A stretch of 64,000 nucleotides of DNA from Arachis hypogaea. Its lineage: Eukaryota; Streptophyta; Magnoliopsida; Fabales; Fabaceae. The stretch is from contig NC_092047.1 of NCBI RefSeq assembly GCF_003086295.3, positions 115,317,323 through 115,381,322 of the forward strand, in the 5' to 3' direction. The notes beneath the pieces are model-generated. The model was not told the origin of the DNA. It saw only the letters and a program-made list of their open reading frames with translations, and ran no database searches. A program made the position numbers and the translations under genes. Positions 51,038-61,282 of this stretch are shown piece after piece (position 1 is the first letter of the stretch; the number at the start of each line of letters is the position of its first letter).

Positions 51038-53802
51038 TGTAAACCCCGGTTAAATTAGTTAATAAATTAGTTTTTAATAAGGAGGATTAGAAATGCAAAT
51101 ATTATATCAAAATAGGGTAGAGCTCATCGAAACGAGAATTTTGACACTAATTTTGAAGAAAACGGTCCAAGATTGGACCAAAAGGACCGAACCGGTTGAA
51201 CCGGACCCGAACCGGGCTGTCGGTTCAACCGGACCAGCCCTTTTAAATGAACCCAAGCCCTTCATCCCCTTCATTCCAACAGAAACGAAGCTTTCAGCTT
51301 CCAGGGGAGGGAAGAACGAGAAAAAATCCCGTAACCCTCACGTTACTTTCCAAATCCCATAACTCCTCCGTTCGAGCTCCGATCGCCGCACCGTTTGCGG
51401 CCACGCGTTCACCACGTCGAGCTCTACATTTCTACCGGAACAATTTCACTGGTAACTTGTTTAATCACTCTCAGCCCTCTTTTCTCCCAATTTTCGAATT
51501 TTAAGTGGGAATGTTGAATTTCTTTGATTTCTGATGTTTTAGGATCCAATTAGCTTGAGAGAAACGTTCACTCTTGCTTATGTGAAGCTTGGGTAAGGTG
51601 AGGATACGATAATTCTATTTTAATTTCATTAAATTTGAGCTTTGAGTATTAAATTGGGTATATATGTATTATGAATGTGTATTAGGTTGAAAATAAATAA
51701 TTGGAGCTTGAAATTGTGAATATTGGAACTTGGAGGAAGCGGATTAGTTGAGTTTTGAGGGGCTGTTTTGGTTTTGAATAAATAGCTTTGGTCGTTACGT
51801 GGAAATCGGCTAAGGTATGGTTTAGGTTTCTTACATTTAATATATAATGTTCTGTGAAAACTTAGGCTAGATGACCATAGGATAAGTTGGAATGCAGATG
51901 TATATTTAATATTTAGTAATTTGTCGATGAATATATTTGGTTGAAGTTTATTGGATAATTAGTTTTTAATTTTGGATGGTGAATGTTGTTATGTTAATTT
52001 GGAGAGAATTATGGTTGAATGTTATTGTTGATTAACTAATGATTTGGTAAATTATTGATTTGAGGTATAACTATTGTGGAGGTTGTTGTGATAATGAGGT
52101 ATTTTGTGTTAAAAGCCTAGGATTTGTGAACTATGATCCTTAGTTGAATTTTGGTTGTTGGATTTGAATATTGTATGAGTTTAATTGTTGATTTGAGGTA
52201 GATTTATTGTGGTGGTTGTTATGATGATGAGAAAGGGTATGTTGAATTAAAAAGAATACAGGTTTGGACCCAAACAGGGTGGCAAAGTCCGAGTTTTAGA
52301 GGAGATACTGCCGAAATTTTATAAAAATTAGAGATTTTGTTTATATGATTATTTAAAAAGATTTAGATTTAAAGGTTATATGGTTTGATTTTGAGTTATT
52401 AAGAAAATGAGCATGTTTTAAGTTTAGTTCATTTGGAAAAGAATGAATTATGTTTTGAATTGGAACTATTGATGGACGGAATGAGAGGTGTGATAATGAA
52501 GGATAATGATTGAATATGATTGACATATAATGATGAATGAGATGTGATTGAGAATGATGTGGGTGTTGATGAATTTTAATTGAATTATTTATATGGCTTA
52601 TGAATTTGAATAATCTGAGATACGAGATTCCCTGGATTAAGTGCCGTGGCTTGCCACCACGTGTACCAGGTTGAAAACTCGATACTCTGTTGACCCTACG
52701 ACGTAAGTGTGACCGGGCACTATATAAATTCCCGGGAATGTTACCCCCATTGAGCAATATTGATTATTTGAGAAAAATCTATGCATAGACTCTTGTGGAT
52801 GCACGTCGGGGGACAGTCTAAGGACAATTCAGACTTGTCGGGTTGGCTGGATAACCGACAGATGAGCCTCATCAGCGATAGGACAGGCATGCATCATATG
52901 CATATTACTTGAATTACTTGCTTGTGCTCTAATTGGGTGTGCCTATCTGTATTTTCCATGCTAAATGTGTATTTGTTACCTGCAGTAGTTGTAACCTTCT
53001 TGTGTTTGCCTTTATCTGTCTATTTGTCCGTGAAAATGCATGATGGAGTTGGAGGTATGGAGGAATGGCAGTATAGGACTTAGATTTAAGGTTAAGTTAA
53101 GTTAGGATTAAATATTTTTAGGAAACCACCTTTTATGGCTTCTGTTTAATACTTTAAGCTCTACAATCTGAGTGTCGACGTTCTAGGATTGCCTCTGGCA
53201 TTCCCAGGACCTTATATATTATGTGTGTGGCACCTTTACCATACTGAGAACCTCCGGTTCTCATTCCATACTATGTTGTTGTTTTTCAGATGCAGGTCGG
53301 GAGCCATCTCGTTAGGCGTCTGGACTCTTAAAGCGGAGGGGTTACTTGATAGTGTTGTTGTACAGTGATGTATATATATGTACTTAGCTTTCTCTCCGCA
53401 TAACTTGTCCTTTTTGATCCTCTTAGAAGTTTATGGAGAGGCAGGATTGTGTGTATGTACTTTTGGGTTTTGGATATGTATGTATATATGTGTAAATATT
53501 CTCCGGCCAGTCTTGACTTCGCAGGCTGAGTTAGGAGCTTGTTATTTTGTATCTTTGGCACTCTATTCCTACTTCTGTTATCTTATGTTTGACAGTTACA
53601 GTTTTCTTAGCATGCAAGTTAACTCGTTCCTTGAGCGTTGCGCTTTTATCTTGCGATTTTTTATTTCCCCTATCCTTCAAGGCTCCTAGCATATTATAAC
53701 TCTTCTGCTATTATATGTACCTATTTTATTTTAGAGGTCGTAATACCACATCACCTCTGTTTTACGACTTAAGCGTAAAGCTTTGTGTGGTAGGGTGTTA
53801 CA
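51038..53802 (+). repeat. Tekay-type 3' LTR (2765 bp)
   Basis: Same length as the 5' LTR. Substitutions seen by eye are near 51256, 52249 and 52797 in 3' LTR coordinates; no indel. Confidence 0.97.
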
Positions 53803-53944
53803 TATGGTGGGTGTATTGTATTTGAGAAATTAGTAGTATTTTATTCCGGATGTTCATTTTTAACTCATATTAGATCAAATAAATAATTCATTGTATACCT
53901 TGTACAAATACTCCATTGGCTCCTTAGCGGGATTCATATTAAAA

Positions 53945-55255
53945 TTCGGTTTGAAAATTGGATGTAACAAAATATTAAGAGATTATATATATATATATAT
54001 ATAGCATAGATTATTCTTTATTATTATTTGAATTATTTGACATAATAAAAATATAAAAAAAAAATTGAAATAAAGTGCCTGATATTAATAATAGTTAGCA
54101 GTATGTTAATACATTTGTAAATTAATGGAGTATAGTAAAAACGAAGAAATACAATAAATTCAGATTAACAAGAATGAAGAAAGTTAATGAGATATGTTTT
54201 ACTGACCATGTAAAATACATGTTTTTAGTTATAATAATTTTATTATTTGTGGTTACTTTAAAAATTTTCGATAAAGTGTTTTATGAAGAATAATTTTATT
54301 AAAAAGTTTAATGATAAAACTATTATTATAGGTATAAAATTAATACTTTAATTTTTACTAAAAAAATTTATTGGCCAAAAAAAAGAACATTGTAATTTTT
54401 ATTAACAAGAAGTAAGAAATTTCGTTTCTTTCGAGGGCCATGTATAGGATGGAATCCAAGTTGTGTTTGTTTGCTTGTGTTTAATCAAACTATTGCCCAC
54501 TGCGTGATCAAATTAACATCGAAAGAAGAGAAAGATTAGATAAAGATGTAGCATAGTTGGTCCTCTTAATTGCCACATATTTAGTTTGGTGTCGATACTC
54601 CAAAGATTGAATTATATTATTAACAAAACAATCACTAAATATGATTTTAAAATATAATAAAAATTAACTTATAAATATATTTTTTTTGTAAATGACAAAA
54701 AAAATTGGTCTAATTTAGTAAAGTAGCTAAATGAAAAAAAAAAAATACGTCTTGAGAGTAATAGAATTTAAGAAATAAAATTTATAAAATAAAATATTTA
54801 GTGCAAAATATTAGGATCTTAGTATAAGAATATTAGTAATTTTAAGATAAGAAAAAAAATAGAAGTGTGTGATTATAAACAAACAATAATTATTGAATGA
54901 AGTAGATCTTACAAATATAAGTGCATGATAATGAAGATGGAATGAATGAGGTGAGTATGTAAAATTAGAATGATATAAGTGATTAGTATGGTAAAATTAT
55001 TTAAGAAAAAATTAAAATAAGACAAACATAATATTTAAATTGCTAAAAAGACTTATTCGTATTTTGTCATATAATTTTATTTATCGTTTATTTGTTTAAA
55101 GGTCTGTTTATATTTTGGTTATTTGTTTTTTAAATTATTTTAGTGTAATATGTATTTTATTTAATTTGTATTTATTCTTGATGACATTGTTAAAGAAGAT
55201 AATTCACAAATTAAATAATCATCTCTCCTAATTTTGGGTCGAGTTTATCTAAAAA
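53945..55255. other. AT-rich filler between Mutator copy b and the last array unit
   Basis: Together with 43340-43388 this sequence separates array unit 9 (stops near 43340) from unit 10 (starts 55256). It is probably one more old insertion, but no inverted or direct terminal repeats are clear. An (AT)n run lies at about 53983-54001. No gene seen. Confidence 0.45.
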
Positions 55256-55676
55256 AAAAGCATACATCGACAAATTAGTTACTATAATTGACTTTCTCAC
55301 TATGTAAATAAAATCTATTCATTTAATATATGTAAAAGAAAAAAAAATAATTTTAGTTTATTTTATTATTTTTGGTAAAAATAATAAAATAAAATATTTA
55401 TTGAGGCGACTTATTAAATTGATAAACAATTATTGAATATCTATTTTATTATTTCTTTTTAAGTTAAGATAAGCAATTGAGACTTTGAAATTCTCACTAG
55501 GAGTTGCATATATATTCGAGTTATTTGTGAGAAAAATAGAATCTGTAGTAATAATAATGTGTGAGTGAATGTATATTGTGTAATTTCAAAAAAAATATTA
55601 AAAGAATATTTTTTTTAGTAACAATGTTCTTCTACCACTAATATCACTGATTTTGGCTAATGAAATAATTTTTTAT

Positions 55677-55690
<14 letters not shown>
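55256..55690. repeat. Last partial array unit
   Basis: It resumes at CATACATCGACAAATTAGTTAC and keeps the array order: ATTGACTTTCTCACTATG, TATTAAATTGATAAACAA, GTTGCATATATATTCGAG (about 55503) and GTTCTTCTACCACTA (about 55626), then ends in an (AT)n run at 55679-55700. Orientation is the same as in 20900-43340. Confidence 0.8.
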
Positions 55691-55700
<10 letters not shown>

Positions 55701-55707
<7 letters not shown>

Positions 55708-57786
55708 CAAATATATAAGAATTGAGTTTTGGTATGGATATTGAACTTATTTCCTTGATAATCATTTGGTGCTTATTAATCTAATAGTATATAAACAAGA
55801 ATAAGTATAGGCTTTGCTGCAATAATGTTATTTAATTTCAGAATGTTTAAAGTTATTGTATCGAACTATTGATCGAAAGAAAATAAAATAAAAACAATTC
55901 CTTCAAATACTTTGAACTTTGAAGTCACACAACGACGTCCACCAAATAAAAGTCAATTTTCATGATAACTAGGACACACGAAAAAATTAAAATAAAATCC
56001 GCTGCACCACAAAAAAATAGATTTGCAATTCACAAAGTCATAGTTTCATTCTTTAATTCCTTCTAGTAAAACTAGTTACTTAATATCATCGGTATATTAA
56101 AGATTGACTAATAAGTTGTTAACAACCCAAAAAAGGTTGACCATCCCCCTGTGTAAAAGGTTGACTCCAAGACAAACAATTAACTTACTAATGCTATTAA
56201 GGTCTATATTTTCCTTCCTACTTAAGTTTTAATCATATAAAAATGTTAAGCATAAACTCTCATTATATAATTAAGTTTTATTCATATAAAAATTAGAATT
56301 ATAATTTTTAAAAGAATTTGACAAATTTAAAAAAAATACCTAAGTAATTGTTTTCATATCCATTTTTATTAAAAAATAAATATAAAAACAATCTAGCAAA
56401 TTTAATAAGGTTTTGATGAAAAACAATTATACTATTATAATGATTATTTTAACAAACTCATATATACAGTCAATTAAAAATACTAAAAGATTCCACACCA
56501 TATTTAATTATATTAAAATAAATAAACTAAATAACAGAGAGTTGTGGAGTTTTTTTTTTTTCTTTCGGTGTGATGGATTACAAATGATAACTTCATCAAA
56601 GAATAAGCCCAACTTATTTATCCACTTATCATTTTTTCCAAGGGACCCAAATACCGTTACAACTTTGGGCCTCACAACTTTGAGCCGTAGGCATTTCTAT
56701 ACACATTTGAAAGTTCCAAAATCTCATGTCCAAAAACTAATGGGCATCTTAGACCCAAAATACCAAAATAAATTACACTAAGGATGATCATAAAAAAATA
56801 AAAATTACACTAAGGATGTGTTTAGTTAGGATATCTTTGTATTTCTTCTGGGCTTTATGCACCTTCTAATACCCAAAAAAAAATATATTTATCTATCCTT
56901 TCCCAACAGTAAGGCAAATGGAGAGGGGCTATCCGGTTTATGTAATGAACTAAAAGGTTCTAGGGGACCTTCACTTTAAAAGCTAGTTATTATTATTGCA
57001 GAGCTCAAATTTTTATAAGGTTCCTTTTTAAGAATTTACTTTCTTTTTCTTGAACTCTTGAAATGGCGGTTGAGAGATATTTATAAATGACTCCAATGTT
57101 AAAGTCAACATGTATTTTAGTAGACTGTAGTTAAAAAGAAAAAAGGATCCAAATTACATGAGTTCGTATGATGTTTATAGTAGAGGGCTCTATCTGCTGC
57201 AAGTCGTATGGCGGTTACTCTCTTTTACTATCTGGGCGATTTAATATGGTATACTGTAACAAAAATTATTTTTAGTGACAATTTTTTAATAATAATAACA
57301 TAATAATTATTATATGTTTTATTTAACTTATACTTTTATAATAATTATATAATTGTTATTATTATTATATGTTATGATGATAACTATATATTTTTTGGTA
57401 ATTAAAAAATCTTTATTTATAATTGTATAATTTTTGTTAAAATCTTGCAATAAAATATAAGATGGTCAAGTACTCTTATACACGCAATTTTTTTTTAAAT
57501 GAGTTTTATGTATCAACTTTTTAGACATAACTAGAATTTGAATTCGATGTACTTTTTAGCAAAGTAAACATAGTTGTCACTAAACTAAGTCTTGCGGTGC
57601 AATTGAAGATCGAGTTTAAAGGACTCAATATGGATCAAATGTGTGTAGGTGACTCGCTTCGCCCTTTGAACCAGGCCAAGTTGGATTGTTGTTGAGCCGT
57701 TTTCTATTAGAATCTCTTTTGAGACATTTTATGTCTTTGGAAGTTCTTAATTATTGGATTCATGCACGAATAATAAAGAAAGCAAA
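55701..57786. other. AT-rich intergenic region
   Basis: No gene is supported. The 122-codon frame at 56413-56781 is A/T-rich, matches no family I know and has no leader or splice signals. Confidence 0.55.
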
Positions 57787-57965
57787 GATAACTAACTTGA
57801 GTTGATTTAGTAATAAATTCATTTGTCTGCTTAAGTAGTGTTAGAAATTTGAATTCTGTCTTATATATGCAGTAATAATTTATTGGCTAGTAGCAAACTT
57901 TTAAATTAAGCTGAGATCTGCGTGATAAATTAATTTTTGGCCTATCAAATTGAAAGATAACGTAA
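57787..57965 (+). mobile_element. SINE, tRNA-derived, legume type
   Basis: Head with AACTTGAGTTGATTTAGTAA and B-box-like AGAAATTTGAATTCTG (about 57842). The body reads TATGCAGTAATAATTTATTGGC, then AGCAAACTTTTAAAT, GATCTGCG and TTTTTGGCCTATCAAATTG. This body order is the one I know from legume SINEs, and the copy at 14619 shares it. It is too diverged to be a tRNA gene. Confidence 0.68.
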
Positions 57966-59200
57966 ACACAAAAAAAGAGAACAAAAATGAATACAAAAAT
58001 GGTCCCAAAACAAGCTTTTAAGTCAAACCATACGTAATTAGCATAGACTGCATAGTTATCATGCATCTTAATAAATAACAATAAAGAATTTAATTAATAA
58101 CATACATATGTATATCTATTAGAAGGAGAAAATATTATCATAATTAAAGATGCCCACTATAAAAAGAGTGAGAAAGAGTTTAACATGAAATGAAATGGGT
58201 GACAGAATCCTAACCAAAGTGGATGGAAGGTGATGAGCTTAAAAAGAGGAAAAGATTTAGAATGTATGGATTTTCTTTTGGGTCATCATAAAGAGCTTTA
58301 ATACCCATTTTGGTTTGTCAAAGTCCTTTTCTCCCTTTGTTGTCTTCCCAGAAATAAAGTCTCTTTTTCTAAGTTATGTGCCTACTGCACCCACTTTCAT
58401 GTTTTATATTTGTTTATTGTCCTCATATTATGACAAAGAATCTCTCACCACTTCAAACTCTAATTCACTCGTTATAGGTTTGTCATGCATTTAATTAAGA
58501 CAAAATATACTAATTAATACTCCTAATATATAATAGATTAATAGTGTTTATCCAAAGTTTTAATTTTATTTCTCAAAATTTAACGGTGGGATGAGAGTGG
58601 AGAAGAAGATGATAATTAAGATGGTGAGTCGATCATAAATTGAAAGAAGAGAGTTGAATTTTGAGAATGCGTAAGAAGTCAAAATGACTAAGTAAAAATC
58701 TTTAATTTACTAAAAGATTTTACCAACAAGTATTAACGACAGATTTTATCTTTCGGTAAAATTTGACAAATTAAAATTAAAATTAGTTATAGATATTTGG
58801 AGTAAAATTGAATATGTTAAACTCCAAATGCAAAACTGAAAATTTGGATAAACATTACGAGTATTTTGTATTCTTTAATTAATTAGTTGACCTAAGTTTA
58901 ATATATTTTGTATTTTTTTTCTTGTCACTAATCATCATTCATTTCAGCAGAAAAAAAAAAAAAATACACATGGTGAAGAAAGTCACAAAAAAAAAGTACA
59001 CATGTTGAAGAAGCAACTAATAATGCCTTCAACACTATATGATGCTAAGTTTTTATTCTTGAACAAAAGTCAAGATCTTAGTGAAAGAAAAGTAGATCAG
59101 TCTTAAGACTTCACTACTTGACAAATTGAAACTATTAAATTAATCTAGCTAGTTATTAATTAATTAATTAATTAATTAGCTATAATAACAAATCAATAAT
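57966..59200. other. AT-rich intergenic region
   Basis: No gene seen. A TACACATGNTGAAGAA segment is repeated (about 58964 and 58997), and (TTAA)n lies at 59158-59178. Confidence 0.5.
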
Positions 59201-59209
59201 AATTATATA

Positions 59210-59740
59210 GAGTAAAGTATCGTTTTTGTCCTCAACGTTTGGGGTAAGTCCTATTTGTGTCCCTAACGTTTAAATCGTCCTATTTGTATCATTAACGTTT
59301 ATAAAAGTGATTCAATGTTATCCTACTATCAATTATACTAACAAATCAGATTATATTTTTCAATTATTCTCGTTTGGATGTATTTATTCTCAATTAGGTC
59401 TCACTTGGATGTGTTCGATTTTAATATTATACCCACTATTTGTGTTTAGATTCAATTATGTCTCTAGAAAAGTGAATTATGTAAATGTTGTAAGAATTAG
59501 TTTCAACATTTGATGAGCTATTTTTCAGAATAGATCATCGATTCTATCCCAGATATTTGTATTCTAACTTTAAGAAGAGATTTTTAAAACTCAAACTAAA
59601 GCGCTCATGATGTGTAATTGACGGCAGGATAACATTGAATCACTTTTACAAACGTTAGGGATACAAATAGGACGATTAAAACGTTAGGGATACAAATAGA
59701 ATTTACCCCAAACGTTGGGGACAAAAACGATACTTTACTC
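59210..59740. mobile_element. Mutator-type MITE, GAGTAAAGTATCG family (531 bp)
   Basis: Near-perfect inverted arms of about 120 bp: GAGTAAAGTATCGTTTTTGT at the left and the same reversed at the right, followed by CAACGTTTGGGG, TAACGTTT and CGTCCTATTTGTAT. A perfect 9-bp target duplication AATTATATA flanks it (59201-59209, 59741-59749). It has no transposase and is the youngest-looking MITE in the window. Confidence 0.95.
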
Positions 59741-59749
59741 AATTATATA

Positions 59750-61117
59750 TTATGACGATAGTCATACTCCACAAAACAAGTGAGGTATAAGTATGTTTCT
59801 AATAATGTTGTTTGTTTCCTCAGCAATATTATTCAATTTCGTATCCCTGCAAATAAGGGCAACTTTTGCATTTTTAATTCAAATAATAGATATATAAAGG
59901 ACAAGTTAAGTAACTGGACCACAAAACCATGTTCTCTAAACGGTGATTTCACGCTAAGAGAGGTACACTTAATTAGAACTAATTAGAATTAATGGAGAAT
60001 CTTTCTCTACTTTAATTTGGCTCTAAGTAGTCTTAGCTGTGCCAATTGACTAATTAACAATATATGAATTGGAACGAGGGATGGCATATATTCCATTCTT
60101 ATTAAATTTCTTTTTCTAATCAGAATATAAGTACAAAGTCATGAATATTTTGTAACAGGTAGTATATATTTGTTTTAGACTTAGCATAAAATTGATCATG
60201 TATTAGTAAACGACATAGTTCTAGCATAATTAAGAATGACACCATAAAATGAACTGAAAATTATTACATCTTGATCTAAAATTTAATTTTAATATATTTA
60301 AGCTCATAATTTTTTTTTTAAAGTATCACTTAGTCCAAACTTAACTAATATGAAACTTACAACTTACATTTAAAGTTTAGCATATTAAAATATTTAGAAA
60401 GACAATAAATAAATTACCTTGAAGCTAAGAGCCTAAGATATCCTTAAAATTTAAAATAACTTACACATTTGAAGATATTAATGGTATTGTTGTAGCTAGA
60501 ATCAATCAAATTGTGCAGAAATGGTGAATGTGATTAGAGAAAATGGTGGTACAAATTCTTATTTCATAGCATCATTCATGATTATATAGAGCTAGCATAA
60601 ACACACTTTATTCTTACCAATTCACACGTACAAAGGAACTAACCAATTAACCAACAATTTAAGTTATTGAATTTTTCGACAAATTTAGATCGTCAGAAAA
60701 ATTTTTATTAGTAATTATTTATTCACGAATTTTTCTATCAGATTGCAACTTTCAGGAAAGTGGGCGGGGTGGATATTAGAAAGTCGGCATCGAATTCGAT
60801 GGTCCCAAAACATTTGGATCATTAAATGGTCCTGTAACAAAATATGTTTTTTAAATTTTTTAATAATTACTAAATAGTCCTTATTTAATTTTAATTATAA
60901 ATTAATACTTTGTATATTATTTAATTATAAAATCTATTTTTTATTTTATAAATTATTATTTTATCATTCATCTATCAACTTTATTAATAATTAAGAACAA
61001 AAACAATAACGAATTAGATCTTCCATTAATCGTAATAAATATTTTGGCAATCCTAATCAATTAGAATTTTATCCTTGATCAGTTATATCCGTGAACGTCG
61101 GTAAAATCGTGTTTCTT
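59750..61117. other. AT-rich intergenic region
   Basis: No gene or bounded element seen. The frame at 59780-59986 matches nothing I know. Confidence 0.5.
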
Positions 61118-61282
61118 GAAAATTCAATCGATTGGACATACAATACAATTGATTGAATTTTGCAAGGCATATGAATTTTTTCTAATTCAATCGATTGTTC
61201 GTGTTACTCAATCGATTGAAGTCATCAAAACAATATAAATTTTCACAATTCAATAGATTATTTGTGTTACCAAATCGATTTT

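Larger units (their letters stand above)
43525..53802 (+). mobile_element. Ty3-gypsy LTR retrotransposon, Tekay type, intact and young (10278 bp)
   Basis: Both LTRs are 2765 bp, start TGTAAACCCC and end GGTGTTACA. A perfect 5-bp target duplication TATGG flanks it (43520-43524, 53803-53807). Primer-binding site, one long gag-pol frame and a purine-rich tract are all present. Pol order (RT, RNase H, integrase) makes it Ty3-gypsy, and the C-terminal chromodomain with large LTRs fits the Tekay/Del clade. It could be related to known peanut gypsy families, but I cannot tell which without a search. By eye the LTRs differ at three sites. Confidence 0.97.
43398..53935. mobile_element. Mutator-type element (copy b) split by a gypsy retrotransposon
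   Basis: A perfect 9-bp target duplication ATATTAAAA flanks it (43389-43397, 53936-53944). The left arm has GTACAATGTGTACAATAGGG; the right arm reversed has CAATGGAGTATTTGTACAAGG, and both share CAATGGAGTAT. Its own sequence is only 43398-43524 plus 53808-53935. The rest is the LTR element and its target repeat. Same family as 26945-27899. Confidence 0.85.

Noticed and set aside
56413..56781. 122-codon + strand frame
   Set aside because: A/T-driven composition, no recognised domain, no splice or promoter context.
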